From Desulfuromonas sp. (GTDB lineage: Bacteria; Desulfobacterota; Desulfuromonadia; Desulfuromonadales; Desulfuromonadaceae): a stretch of 44,456 nucleotides of DNA. Both the position numbers and the translations under genes were made by a program. Within the stretch, counting starts at the first letter, position 1, and every line of letters begins with the position of its first letter. Where the stretch lies: assembly GCA_002869685.1 (NCBI GenBank), contig PKUE01000040.1:1-44456 (forward strand), in the 5' to 3' direction. Shown piece after piece: positions 1 to 8,532 of this stretch. The notes under the pieces were generated by a model, which saw only the letters and a list, made by a program, of their open reading frames with translations, had not been told where the DNA came from and made no database searches.

Positions 1-5
1 TGCAG

Positions 6-32
6 ACACTTTGAAACAAAACAGCAAAGTGT
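6..32. repeat. 8-bp inverted repeat upstream of triheme lipoprotein gene
   Basis: ACACTTTG (6-13) and CAAAGTGT (25-32) are exact inverted copies separated by 11 bases, about 57 bases before the start of the cytochrome gene. It could be an operator for that gene or a hairpin at the end of a transcript that starts outside the window. There is no T-tract after it, so a simple terminator is unlikely. Confidence 0.3.
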
Positions 33-88
33 TACCATGGCGACGCTCAACTGAATTTTATTATTTTTTTGGCAACAGGAGGAGTTCT

Positions 89-574
89 ATGTTTCGTTGG
101 ATAATCATGATCACTATTGTGGCTCTTGCTGCTGTGGGTTGCAGCACCGATGACGCCCCATCCCAGCACGCCACATCCATTGGCAAGGCAATTGAAACAG
201 GAAAAGAGCTGGCTGTGGTGGCCGAGCATGCCCAGGTGGAAGTTCCAGCTGTCGAACTGACCCGCGAGAGTGAGGAAGTACAAGAACCTGTTGAACGCAG
301 CACTAAAACAGAAGAAAGCTGCGAACCAAGCAGCGAAGAAACCGTACACTACACGACCGCAATTATCTCGCTGGAACTGGAGTGTGATTTCGGTCCGGTC
401 TTTCTTGATCACCGTGGACATGTGGAAATGATGGATTGTCACATCTGCCACCCCACCCTGCCACCGGGCAAGATCAACAAAAACAAAAAAGAATTTCACG
501 CCCTGTGCCGCAAATGCCATGCAGACAGCGATGCTGGCCCGACAAAATGTAATGGCTGCCACGAACGGCAGTAA
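89..574 (+). CDS. Triheme c7/c3-type cytochrome lipoprotein
   Basis: A 161-residue protein that starts at the ATG following AGGAGG at about 78-83; upstream in-frame starts lack a ribosome binding site. The N-terminus is a hydrophobic segment ending at a lipoprotein-like Cys (AAVGC). A charged Glu-rich linker of about 90 residues follows. The last 50 residues carry three CXXCH heme sites (CHICH, CRKCH, CNGCH) preceded by HRGH, the arrangement of class III (c3/c7) cytochromes, where these histidines serve as distal heme ligands. The role is probably periplasmic electron transfer by a membrane-tethered triheme cytochrome, in line with the PpcA family of small c7 proteins, but the long linker and lipid anchor differ from soluble PpcA. 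A terminator follows directly. Heme number is seen; partners are unknown. Confidence 0.8.
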   Translation: MFRWIIMITIVALAAVGCSTDDAPSQHATSIGKAIETGKELAVVAEHAQVEVPAVELTRESEEVQEPVERSTKTEESCEPSSEETVHYTTAIISLELECDFGPVFLDHRGHVEMMDCHICHPTLPPGKINKNKKEFHALCRKCHADSDAGPTKCNGCHERQ

Positions 575-596
575 AAGCAAGCAGCACCAACAACAA

Positions 597-628
597 AGCG
601 CCGACAGAACAGTTCTGTCGGCGCTTTT
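597..628 (+). terminator. Rho-independent terminator after triheme cytochrome gene
   Basis: A near-perfect hairpin of 14 base pairs (arms around 597-610 and 612-625, GC-rich GCGCCGACAG arm) runs into TTTT at 625-628. It lies 23 bases after the stop codon of the triheme cytochrome gene and between convergent genes. Confidence 0.85.
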
Positions 629-651
629 GCATATCGGGACGTGATCCAGTC

Positions 652-855
652 CTAACGCTCGGTTCGACCGGACGGAGAATCACGCAACCGCAGTCGACGC
701 TTACGGAAAATCTTGATGATCTTTTCCCAAAAATACGCCAGAATAAACACGCCGACAAACGGCAGGTAAAGATACCAGGGTATAGGCGCCAGAACAGAGC
801 CCATGTAAATCACCATGATCAGAGCCACGGCAGCGACAATCGAATAAACAGCCAT
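652..855 (-). CDS. Small membrane protein, two transmembrane segments
   Basis: A 67-residue protein with two hydrophobic stretches (residues about 3-20 and 26-43) and a strongly basic C-terminus (KIIKIFRKRRLRLR) that should face the cytoplasm. I chose the ATG at 855 because GAGGTGG lies just upstream of it; an in-frame ATG at 873 lacks a ribosome binding site. I do not recognise the family. It is convergent with the triheme cytochrome gene and divergent from the next gene. Likely a real small gene given its composition and clean membrane topology, but function is unknown. Confidence 0.5.
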   Translation of the reverse strand: MAVYSIVAAVALIMVIYMGSVLAPIPWYLYLPFVGVFILAYFWEKIIKIFRKRRLRLRDSPSGRTER

Positions 856-925
856 TTTCCACCTCGTTTTCATTGCATGACATCAGCAGGGTCATGCACA
901 GGTCACACAGATTCGCAGGAGACCC

Positions 926-1450
926 ATGCTCAACCTCAACTCCACAGAAGAACAATATATCGAACGCGCCCAACACATCAACCTCAATGATATTGATTAT
1001 GATGAACTGCTAAAACGGCGGGCACACCACACCTATTCCGCCCTCGGAATCGGAGCCTGTTTTTCCATGGTCGGGCTGTTATTGTTCGTCGCGGAAATAC
1101 TGCCGGATATTCACGGCATCGGCTCGACAGCGGTTTCCATGGTGCTGATCACCGGTTTGATGATTGTCTTTTACGCGCTGCGCTATCAAAAGGAGATTGA
1201 AACACGGGTGACTTATGAAATCCTCCAACGAATTCAAGCCATTGAAGGACAAGGGGGCTTTCTGTGGCGCATTAATACGATTGTAAATGCCTATTGTCAG
1301 GAACGCTACGGCGGGCTGCCGGAAAGTATTCAGCAGTTGCAGACCTCATCCCAGGCCGGCGGTATCGAGATGGGTGAAATTCGTCTCTACAAAGATGTCC
1401 TGAAAAACACCCTCGACTGGTATCGAAGAAACATGTCGGAAGTGATGTAG
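926..1450 (+). CDS. Unknown two-TM membrane protein
   Basis: A 174-residue protein starting at an ATG preceded by CAGGAGA. It has an acidic N-terminal cytoplasmic region of about 35 residues, two predicted membrane helices (about 38-58 and 66-86), and a soluble C-terminal half of about 90 residues that looks helical. I do not recognise the family. Nothing in its surroundings assigns a function. The 218 bases between it and the next gene (1451-1668) show no convincing gene or structure. Confidence 0.65.
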   Translation: MLNLNSTEEQYIERAQHINLNDIDYDELLKRRAHHTYSALGIGACFSMVGLLLFVAEILPDIHGIGSTAVSMVLITGLMIVFYALRYQKEIETRVTYEILQRIQAIEGQGGFLWRINTIVNAYCQERYGGLPESIQQLQTSSQAGGIEMGEIRLYKDVLKNTLDWYRRNMSEVM

Positions 1451-1668
1451 TTAACGAAGTTTCTGTGTGCGTTTTTTCCTCGTTCACAACACGGCGAACA
1501 CCAGCAAGACATCAGCGATGCTGTGGATGTAAAACAACAGCTGCCCTGTGCCTTCGCCGCGACGAATTGTTTAAGGATATGGGAACAGCCATGATAATTG
1601 CGCACATCCCGAACGATAGCGCCGTACGTATAAGTGAAGCGAGCACGAATGAAAAGAAACCGCTTATT

Positions 1669-2766
1669 CTATAATGTTTTACGGAACCTTGTCGAGGCGA
1701 CAGTCAAAAAAACGATGGCATGAATCCCCTCCCACATCACCTGCTGCCACAACTCTTTCAATCCCGCCCCTTTGATCACCACACCGGTAATGGCTTCAAA
1801 TCCCCAACGCATCGGATTGCAATACGTCAGATATTGAACGGTCTGAGGCATATTACTGACCGGAAACAGATAGCCACTGAGCAGAGCACAGGGCATCATA
1901 ATAAAAAATGCGGTTAACAGAGCCTGTTGCTGCGTATGAGAAATAGTACTGATCAACAGGGCCAGCCCCAGATATGACAAGATATTCAGACCCACGACAA
2001 ATATCAGCAGCATCACACTACCGGCAATGGTAATACCAAAGACCACCCGAGCCAGAACAAACATCATAGTGGTGGTAAAATAGCCGGTAAAGAAAAACGG
2101 CAGGGTTTTGCCGAGGATAAATTCAAAGCGTCCGATCGGTGTTACCATCACCTGTTCAATGGTGCCGATCTCTTTTTCACGAACAATGGCTATGCTGGTC
2201 AGCAACGTGCTGGTCACCAGGATCATCAGGGTAATCAGTCCGGGGACATAAAAATTCCGGCTGTCGAGATTGACGTTAAACAGGTTACGGGGAATCAGAG
2301 TGACAGCGGTGGCATCTCCTCCAAGCAAAGAAAGATTGAACCGTTGCAGCACGGTGTTGGCGTAATTGAACATGATGCCGGCATCATTACTCATCGTCCC
2401 ATCGGCGATCAACTGCACCGCCGCACTACGCCCCTGTTGCAGTTTGTCCGCGGTTCCGACCGCAAAGACCAGCACACCACGCACCTCTCCAGAATCCAGC
2501 AACTGTCGGGCCTGTGACATTGTCTGAGGTGTGGACTCGACGGTAAAATAGCCGGACGAAACCATATCGGCCACCACCTGACGGCTGATCACCGAACGGT
2601 CATAATCGACCACGGCCAGATCAATGTTTTTCACATCAAGCGTCAGAGCAAAAGAAAACACCAGCAATTGCACCAAAGGAAAACCGAAGACCACAATCCG
2701 CATCTTCGGATCACGCAACATCTGCTTAAGTTCTTTGACCAACATGGCTTTGAGTTTCAGGATCAT
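1669..2766 (-). CDS. ybhR: ABC-2 type transport permease (YbhR position)
   Basis: A 365-residue integral membrane permease of the ABC-2 (linearmycin/YbhR) type. One N-terminal membrane helix (about 22-44) is followed by a long extracytoplasmic region of about 130 residues (with VDYDRS and QLIADGT, typical of this family) and then five C-terminal helices; the MRWGFEAITG region near the C-terminus is also typical. It is the last gene of a five-gene operon, one base after the preceding permease, and would form a heterodimeric channel with it, powered by the double ATPase. In E. coli the YbhFSR transporter is linked to efflux of antibiotics and Na+/Li+; the substrate here cannot be told from sequence. 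Confidence 0.85.
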   Translation of the reverse strand: MILKLKAMLVKELKQMLRDPKMRIVVFGFPLVQLLVFSFALTLDVKNIDLAVVDYDRSVISRQVVADMVSSGYFTVESTPQTMSQARQLLDSGEVRGVLVFAVGTADKLQQGRSAAVQLIADGTMSNDAGIMFNYANTVLQRFNLSLLGGDATAVTLIPRNLFNVNLDSRNFYVPGLITLMILVTSTLLTSIAIVREKEIGTIEQVMVTPIGRFEFILGKTLPFFFTGYFTTTMMFVLARVVFGITIAGSVMLLIFVVGLNILSYLGLALLISTISHTQQQALLTAFFIMMPCALLSGYLFPVSNMPQTVQYLTYCNPMRWGFEAITGVVIKGAGLKELWQQVMWEGIHAIVFLTVASTRFRKTL

Positions 2767-2767
2767 G

Positions 2768-3904
2768 TCAATTCAACCTCAGCTTCAATGCTTTATTGGC
2801 CACAATCACCATCAAAGCGGCATAGAGAGTCAACAGCCCGAAATTGACCAGCATCATTTCCAGTCCAACCCCTTTGAGATAAATACTGCGCAACATGGCG
2901 ATAAAATATCGCGCCGGAAAGATGTGAGTCAGCCCGCGAATGGGCAGCGGCATATTGGCAATAGTAAAGACAAAGCCACTGAGCACCAGGGTGGGCAGAA
3001 AACCGGTTATCAGTGCCAGCTGATTGGCGACCACCTGTTTTTTCAATACCACACTGAGCACCAGACCATAAAACAACACCCCGACCAGAAAGATGGAGGC
3101 AACCAGAAGAACCAGTGCCGGATGACCGCGCAACGGAACATCAAACAACCATTGCCCAAGCACGGCGGCGATGAGCACATCGACAATACCGATCAGGTAC
3201 AGTGGAATCGCCTTGCCAAGGGTCAATTCTAGCCCCCGAATCGGCGTACTGATCAACTGTTCCATCGTACCGGTTTCCCATTCCCGCGCCACCGTCACGC
3301 TGGCCAGCATCGACGCAATAACCACCATGACAATGGCAATAATCCCTGGCACGATGTTGTAGGTGCTAACCAGCCCCTGATTGTACCAGGCGCGCATCTC
3401 GCCATTGAGCGTCGCGACGGCGGCCGTTTGTCCTCGCTGGTCCATCTTTTCTACCGTGACCTGCTGACTGTACAGCCAGCCCAACGCCTGGGCATAACTC
3501 AACGCCAGCCGCCCGGTGTTGGCATCCGTGCCATCAACAATCAGCTGAACACTGGCCAACTGGCCCTGTTCAATATGGCGGGCAAAATCGCGTTCAATAA
3601 CCAGCGCGACCAGAATCTGCCGCCGCCGCATGGCCGAGGTGATCTCATCAAGCCGCTCAAAGTGGTGTTGCACCGAGAAATAACTGGAGCCATCAAACTC
3701 ACTGATCAACGCCCGGCTTTGCGGGGTATTGGACCGATCGATCACCGCCGTGGGAACTTGTTTGAGATCCATGTTCAGGGCATAGGCAAACAAAGCCAGC
3801 AGCAGCACCGGAATGGCGATGGACAGGGCCAGGCTGCGCCAGTCGCGAACAATATGGATAAACTCTTTGGTGACCACGGCTGCGAGCCGTTGCAGATTAA
3901 TCAT
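2768..3904 (-). CDS. ybhS: ABC-2 type transport permease (YbhS position)
   Basis: A 378-residue ABC-2 permease paralogous to the next gene: N-terminal helix at about 22-44, a large extracytoplasmic domain containing VIDRSNTPQSR and QLIVDGTDAN, and a C-terminal bundle of five helices with EWETGTMEQL before the second helix. I start it at the ATG at 3904, which overlaps the ATPase stop by 8 bases (ATGATTAA), implying translational coupling; a longer reading frame back to 3940 would lie wholly inside the ATPase gene. Together with the YbhR-like permease it should form the transmembrane part of the exporter. Confidence 0.85.
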   Translation of the reverse strand: MINLQRLAAVVTKEFIHIVRDWRSLALSIAIPVLLLALFAYALNMDLKQVPTAVIDRSNTPQSRALISEFDGSSYFSVQHHFERLDEITSAMRRRQILVALVIERDFARHIEQGQLASVQLIVDGTDANTGRLALSYAQALGWLYSQQVTVEKMDQRGQTAAVATLNGEMRAWYNQGLVSTYNIVPGIIAIVMVVIASMLASVTVAREWETGTMEQLISTPIRGLELTLGKAIPLYLIGIVDVLIAAVLGQWLFDVPLRGHPALVLLVASIFLVGVLFYGLVLSVVLKKQVVANQLALITGFLPTLVLSGFVFTIANMPLPIRGLTHIFPARYFIAMLRSIYLKGVGLEMMLVNFGLLTLYAALMVIVANKALKLRLN

Positions 3905-5795
3905 CGCCACGCGCCTGTTCAATGAGGTGAATAAATACATCTTCCATGGTCGGTTCAGTCACGGCCACCTGAGCCTCAACCGGCTGTCTGGCAAAATATT
4001 GCTCGATCTGCGATAGACCCTGCTGTGAATCGGCCACCTTGACATGCAGCCCGGCCCCGAACAGGGTCGCTTCGCGAACAGCGGGCAAAGAAGTCAACGC
4101 TTCAATCCAGCTCTGGGGCCGTTCAACCGCAACCTTAAGCAGCGAACCATCGTCATGATCTTTTTTCAACGCCGTTGCCGTGCCTGAAGCAATCATGGCG
4201 CCACGATAGATCAGAGCCAATCGGTCACAATATTCGGCTTCTTCCATATAGTGTGTACTGACAAAAACCGTCACGCCGTGATCGGCCAGCTCGTTGATGA
4301 TTTCCCAGAACAATCGACGACTGGCGGGATCGGCGCCACTGGTTGGTTCATCGAGAAAAACAATGGGCGGTGCATGAAGGATGGCACAGGCCAGGGCCAG
4401 TCGTTGTCGCCAGCCCCCGGCCAGGGCCGCAGTGGATTCGTAGCGTCGCTCCTCCAGCCCAGACAGTTGCAGAGCCCAGTCACGCCGCATGGCCAGTTTT
4501 TTCCCCGACAGGCCGTAAATCCCACCATAAAAATCAATATTTTCCACCACCCGCAGATCTTCATAGAGAGAAAACTTCTGGCTCATATACCCGATGCGTG
4601 TCTTGATCCGCTCACCATGGCGGGCCAGATCAAATCCGGCCACCTGGCCACTACCGCCACTGGGAGTCAGCAGCCCGCACAACATGCGAATGGTGGTACT
4701 TTTCCCAGCGCCGTTCGGGCCAAGAAAACCGAATATTTCACCATAGGGAACCTGCAACGTGATCTGATCAACCGCAGTGAAAGAGCCAAAGGTCCGGGTC
4801 AAATCACGCGTGACAACGGCATCCCCCTGTTGCCGTTCAATTCCTTGGGCAACCTGGCTGATCAACGCATCATGCCGTTCATCGCGCACCTGCAGAGTCA
4901 TAAAGATATCTTCAAGCTCAGCACGTTCCTGACGAATCGCTCCAACATCGGGCAGCCACTGTTTGAGTTGCCGTATCATGGCATCGGCATCATCACACCG
5001 CACCCGCACTTTGTCACCATAGAGGTGAATCTGATCAGCACTGAGATGTTCCTTGAGCAGGCGTGCCGCCTCAATACACCGCGAGCACTGGACAGAAACG
5101 ATATGCAGGCCGCTTTCTTTGACGACCTGAGCGGGTGTCCCTTCGCTGATCAATTGCCCCTGATGAAGCAGCCCGACCCGTTCACAGCGTTCCGCTTCAT
5201 CGAGATAGGCGGTGCTGACAATGATGGCCATCCCTTCACCGACCAGATCATAAAGGATGCGCCAAAAATCACGTCGGCTGACCGGATCGACACCATTGGT
5301 GGGTTCATCGAGCAACAGCACTTCGGGCTTATGGATCAGAGCACAGATCAGTTGCAGCTTCTGTTTCATGCCACCGGACAGTTGCCCGGCCCGGCGTTGG
5401 CGAAAGGGGCGCATGGTACTAAAATCGAGCAATAACTCGGTGCGATCGCGGCGCTCCTGGCGCGACATGCCATACAGGTCCGCATAAAAACGGATGTTCT
5501 CATCGACGGTCAAATCCGGGTAGAGGGCAAACCGCTGGCTCATGTACGCCATCCGGTCCTTCACCTCATCCGGTTGCTGCAGCGATGAAAACCCGGCCAC
5601 AAAGGCTTCCCCCTGATCCGGGCGCAACAATCCGCTGATCATACGCAAGGTGGTAGTTTTACCAGCCCCATCCGGCCCGATCAGACCATAAATGGTTCCA
5701 GAGGCCACTTGCAGATCGAGACTGGCAACAGCCGTGAGATTGCCAAAACATTTTTTCAGTCCCCGGGCGTCAACTGCCCATGTCGTGTCCGTCAT
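3897..5795 (-). CDS. ybhF: Double ATP-binding ABC protein, YbhF-like
   Basis: A 632-residue cytoplasmic protein with two fused nucleotide-binding domains. The first has Walker A GPDGAGKTTT, signature LSGGMKQ and Walker B VLLLDEPTNG in the first 180 residues; the second has Walker A GPNGAGKSTT, a divergent signature LAGGWRQ and Walker B VFLDEPTSG after about residue 330. It drives the two ABC-2 permeases downstream. The start is placed at the ATG at 5795, 5 bases after GGAG; a GTG at 5801 is in frame but badly placed. The degenerate second signature suggests unequal ATP sites, as is common in this group. The operon order adaptor-ATPase-permease-permease behind a TetR gene matches E. coli cecR-ybhGFSR. 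Confidence 0.9.
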   Translation of the reverse strand: MTDTTWAVDARGLKKCFGNLTAVASLDLQVASGTIYGLIGPDGAGKTTTLRMISGLLRPDQGEAFVAGFSSLQQPDEVKDRMAYMSQRFALYPDLTVDENIRFYADLYGMSRQERRDRTELLLDFSTMRPFRQRRAGQLSGGMKQKLQLICALIHKPEVLLLDEPTNGVDPVSRRDFWRILYDLVGEGMAIIVSTAYLDEAERCERVGLLHQGQLISEGTPAQVVKESGLHIVSVQCSRCIEAARLLKEHLSADQIHLYGDKVRVRCDDADAMIRQLKQWLPDVGAIRQERAELEDIFMTLQVRDERHDALISQVAQGIERQQGDAVVTRDLTRTFGSFTAVDQITLQVPYGEIFGFLGPNGAGKSTTIRMLCGLLTPSGGSGQVAGFDLARHGERIKTRIGYMSQKFSLYEDLRVVENIDFYGGIYGLSGKKLAMRRDWALQLSGLEERRYESTAALAGGWRQRLALACAILHAPPIVFLDEPTSGADPASRRLFWEIINELADHGVTVFVSTHYMEEAEYCDRLALIYRGAMIASGTATALKKDHDDGSLLKVAVERPQSWIEALTSLPAVREATLFGAGLHVKVADSQQGLSQIEQYFARQPVEAQVAVTEPTMEDVFIHLIEQARGDD

Positions 5796-5797
5796 GG

Positions 5798-6823
5798 TCA
5801 CTCCAGTACAATCACACCCTCAATCGGCATTCCCGGCTTGAGATCGTGGTGGGGATTAGCCAAGGTAATTTTGACTCGGTACATGAAATTAATCCGCTCG
5901 TCATACGTCTGCACTGATTTCGGCGTAAACTCGGCTTCATCAGAGATGTAAGTCACCACACCGGGGAAATCACGCTCAGACCAGCTATCGCTGCGCACAA
6001 GTGCTTTCTGGCCCAACTGGACCCGGCCCAGATCCGTTTCAGAGATGTAGACCCGCGCCCACACCTCATCCAGAACAGCGGCGGTAAAAACCACGCCACC
6101 AGGTTGATAATATTCCCCCTCTTCCGCAGGTCGGGTTAAAATCTTGCCGCTTAACGGGGCATAGAGGCGGGTATAGCTCAGTTGCTGTTCTGCCTGGGTA
6201 ACAGTCTCTTGAGCCACATTGACCTGAGCTTGTGCAGCGGCAATCGCTTCGCTGCGCGTCCCTTCCACAATCAAGCTCAGGTGTTGCTCTGCCTGACGCA
6301 ATGCCGCCTGCGTCTGTTGGAGCTGTCGTGTTGATTTTTCCAAGGCGGTTGTATAAAGCTCAAGGGTTCGTCCGGTTGTGGCGCCATTCTCGTAAAGTGC
6401 TGCAAAACGTTGTTGGTCAAGCTCAGCCTGTTTCTGTTCTGCGGCTGCAGCCTGATCGGCAGCCTGTGCCTGCCTGACAGCAGCCTGTGCTTCCTGAATC
6501 TGCTGGTTGCGATTACCCGCCAGGGCCTCATCAAGCAGAGCCTTCTGATACGCCAGCTGTGCTTTGGCTTTATCCACGGCCAACTGCTGATCAACATCCT
6601 CAAGCTCAGCTACAAGATCACCCTGAGTGACCGCGTCACCTTCATCAACGTAAAGCTTGGCAATCCGTCCGGAAATTTTGAACGACACATTGGCATCAGT
6701 CGCCTCAATCATTCCCGAAATGCGCACCCGGTTTTCTGGCTGATCCTCTTTACCGTTCAAAACAATAAAGCCAACGATAGCCGCGACAATGACAATCAGC
6801 GGCAAGAGATAAATCTTCTTCAT
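5798..6823 (-). CDS. ybhG: HlyD-type membrane fusion protein, YbhG-like
   Basis: A 341-residue periplasmic adaptor anchored by one N-terminal helix (about 5-23). It has a biotinyl-lipoyl-like half-motif (VSFKISGRIAKLYVDEGD), a long Gln/Ala-rich coiled coil from about 75 to 215, the returning half-motif (LYAPLSGKIL) and a beta-barrel domain. This is the usual architecture of the adaptor that links an inner-membrane ABC exporter to the outside. AAGGAG precedes the start, which overlaps the TetR stop codon (ATGA); two bases separate its stop from the ATPase start. A genuine outer-membrane TolC partner is not encoded in the window. Confidence 0.9.
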   Translation of the reverse strand: MKKIYLLPLIVIVAAIVGFIVLNGKEDQPENRVRISGMIEATDANVSFKISGRIAKLYVDEGDAVTQGDLVAELEDVDQQLAVDKAKAQLAYQKALLDEALAGNRNQQIQEAQAAVRQAQAADQAAAAEQKQAELDQQRFAALYENGATTGRTLELYTTALEKSTRQLQQTQAALRQAEQHLSLIVEGTRSEAIAAAQAQVNVAQETVTQAEQQLSYTRLYAPLSGKILTRPAEEGEYYQPGGVVFTAAVLDEVWARVYISETDLGRVQLGQKALVRSDSWSERDFPGVVTYISDEAEFTPKSVQTYDERINFMYRVKITLANPHHDLKPGMPIEGVIVLE

Positions 6824-7452
6824 GCGTTACTCTCCTTCAAGCCATACAGTCCACGCAGTGAAAATTGATAGATATGCTCAGCATGACGCTCGACCTGTTC
6901 GACCGTGTGGGCCACAGTCAGGCCGGAACGCTGCATCACTTCATAGGCGAGAAACGGGTAAAGACATTGCCCAGCGACACTGGTGGCAATCCGCATCAGC
7001 TCGGCCTGCTCCTGATCACCGACAAAATCACGAATTATTTCCACCATGGTGAGGATCATTGGCTGAATATGGCGTTGAAATAACGGTTCAAAGGCTGGTG
7101 AAGGTGCGGTCAACTCCCGCGCCATCAGGCGAACGCGGGCACGATCGCGCCCTAGACCTTCGGGTCCGATCAAGCGATTGAGCAACAAGCGGATGATCTG
7201 GCGCAACCGTTCTTCAGGTCCCATTCCCGGCTGCAGATACGCCGGTATAGGATGTTGGGCAAACGCCTCGCCGATTTCTTTGTCCAGCAGCGCCTGATAC
7301 AACCCGTTTTTATTTTTAAAGTGATAATGGACCAGCGCCACACTGACTCCAGACTTGGCGCAGATGTCACGGATCGTTGTCGCCCGAAACCCCTTATCCG
7401 CAAATAATTGTAGTGCCGCTCGCTCAATACGTTGTTTCGCTGTCTGTGTCAT
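6820..7452 (-). CDS. cecR: TetR-family repressor, CecR-like
   Basis: A 210-residue regulator. The N-terminal helix-turn-helix (about residues 9-55, with TTIRDICAKSGVSVALVHYH) is typical TetR; the C-terminal ligand domain resembles the CecR/YbiH group, which controls ybhGFSR in E. coli. It is the first gene of the export operon and is translationally coupled to the adaptor gene (ATGA overlap). The start at 7452 is chosen because AGGA lies 6 bases upstream; a palindrome 9 bases upstream of this ATG is the probable operator, so autoregulation is likely. The inducer is unknown. Confidence 0.85.
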   Translation of the reverse strand: MTQTAKQRIERAALQLFADKGFRATTIRDICAKSGVSVALVHYHFKNKNGLYQALLDKEIGEAFAQHPIPAYLQPGMGPEERLRQIIRLLLNRLIGPEGLGRDRARVRLMARELTAPSPAFEPLFQRHIQPMILTMVEIIRDFVGDQEQAELMRIATSVAGQCLYPFLAYEVMQRSGLTVAHTVEQVERHAEHIYQFSLRGLYGLKESNA

Positions 7453-7460
7453 AGCCATTC

Positions 7461-7476
7461 CTAAACAGTTGTTTAG
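7461..7476 (-). promoter_or_regulatory. Probable TetR operator
   Basis: CTAAACAGTTGTTTAG is a perfect palindrome apart from its two central bases (7-base arms CTAAACA/TGTTTAG). It lies 9 bases upstream of the repressor start codon, where binding would block transcription of the whole five-gene operon. The size and position are typical of TetR autoregulation; binding itself is inferred. Confidence 0.65.
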
Positions 7477-7703
7477 TTCAAGACTAGCGCATCTCCCTGT
7501 GCTGTGCAAGTATCGTCAGAGGTCCTAACAAAAATGCCTGGATCGCGCCATGAGGCGAAACGTTTGGCCATACCCCGGAGAGGACGACAACGGGAGGAAT
7601 CTGACACTGTGACAGCATGATAGTGACGCGATAAAAAAAGCGTGCGAATAGGGACAAAAAGACAGCACCCAGCAATTAACCTGTACTGAATGTTGTGCAA
7701 AAA

Positions 7704-7744
7704 CAAAAAAAAGGAGTAACCGCAATGGTCACTCCTTTTTTTTA
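7704..7744 (-). terminator. Terminator downstream of tRNA-Glu
   Basis: A stem of about 9 base pairs with one mismatch (arms 7713-7721 and 7727-7735, GGAGTAACC/GGTCACTCC) is flanked by A-tracts on one side and T-tracts on the other, so it can act in both directions. On the minus strand it lies 19 bases past the tRNA 3' end. Confidence 0.8.
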
Positions 7745-7762
7745 TCCCCTAAGGGATGAAGA

Positions 7763-7840
<78 letters not shown>

Positions 7841-7919
7841 ATATGGTGAAAGCGGGAAAAACCCGAACTTTTCAAGGTTTGTCTGAGACCGCCTTGGGCG
7901 TGTCCCTGAAAACGCGCTG

Positions 7920-7948
7920 ATAATAATGAACATTGGCTGTCAGGTCAA
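7920..7948 (-). promoter_or_regulatory. Sigma-70 type promoter for tRNA-Glu
   Basis: On the minus strand TTGACC (7948-7943) and TATTAT (7925-7920) are separated by exactly 17 bases, placing the transcription start about 70 bases before the mature tRNA 5' end. The remaining sequence from here to the PilZ gene (7949-8128) shows no gene or clear structure. Confidence 0.7.
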
Positions 7949-8128
7949 GACAAAAAAATCAGGAATGTTTTTTTTATGTCAGACGCCTAAAACAAGGGCG
8001 TTTTTTCACCAAAATGAACCTTATAAGTTGAAACCTTTCAGCCGCTTAGTCACTGGGAGCGTGGACATCGCCACAGTCATCAGCTAGACTTGAGAAAATC
8101 ATCCCCCATCTATAAAAGGACCACCATT

Positions 8129-8491
8129 ATGAATGAAAAACGCCATTATGCCCGCGTTGATTTTGTTGAACAGGCCCAACTCCATCTGGCGGGTCAGGCC
8201 ATCACTGTCACGTTACACGACATTTCCCTGAAAGGGGCTCTGATCGAACTGCCACAGGCCACGACAACCGTTGTGGAAGCAACCCCCTGTCAGTTATCTC
8301 TGTGTCTGGCCAACAGCGAAATCATTCTTGCCTTTGACGCTCAGGTTGTCCATATCCATGAAAAAACCATCGGCATGACTTTTACCGGCATGGACAGCGA
8401 CAGCATGACCCACTTGCGCCGATTACTGGAACTCAACACCGGAAACCCTGAAGAGATCGACCGCGAACTCACCTATATGATTCAACATTAG
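8129..8491 (+). CDS. PilZ domain protein (cyclic-di-GMP receptor)
   Basis: A 120-residue single-domain PilZ protein. The c-di-GMP binding signature is visible: RHYAR near the N-terminus (the RxxxR element) and DISLKGALIE about 25 residues later (the D/NxSxxG element). It starts at the ATG after AAAGGA; the reading frame is open further upstream through a TTG without a ribosome binding site. It stands alone between the tRNA and an unrelated gene on the other strand. It should be a cytoplasmic c-di-GMP sensor; its output partner is unknown. A diguanylate cyclase is encoded at 37733-38854. Confidence 0.85.
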   Translation: MNEKRHYARVDFVEQAQLHLAGQAITVTLHDISLKGALIELPQATTTVVEATPCQLSLCLANSEIILAFDAQVVHIHEKTIGMTFTGMDSDSMTHLRRLLELNTGNPEEIDRELTYMIQH

Positions 8492-8532
8492 TTCACACGT
8501 GGCTTGGACTGAAAACGGTCTCACCCCCACGG

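Noticed and set aside
1465..1674. A 69-codon frame between the two-TM protein and the permease gene
   Set aside because: No ribosome binding site, odd composition, and it runs into the permease gene on the other strand.
4251..5435. A 394-codon open frame on the plus strand
   Set aside because: It lies wholly within the double ABC ATPase gene on the minus strand, whose Walker and signature motifs are clear.
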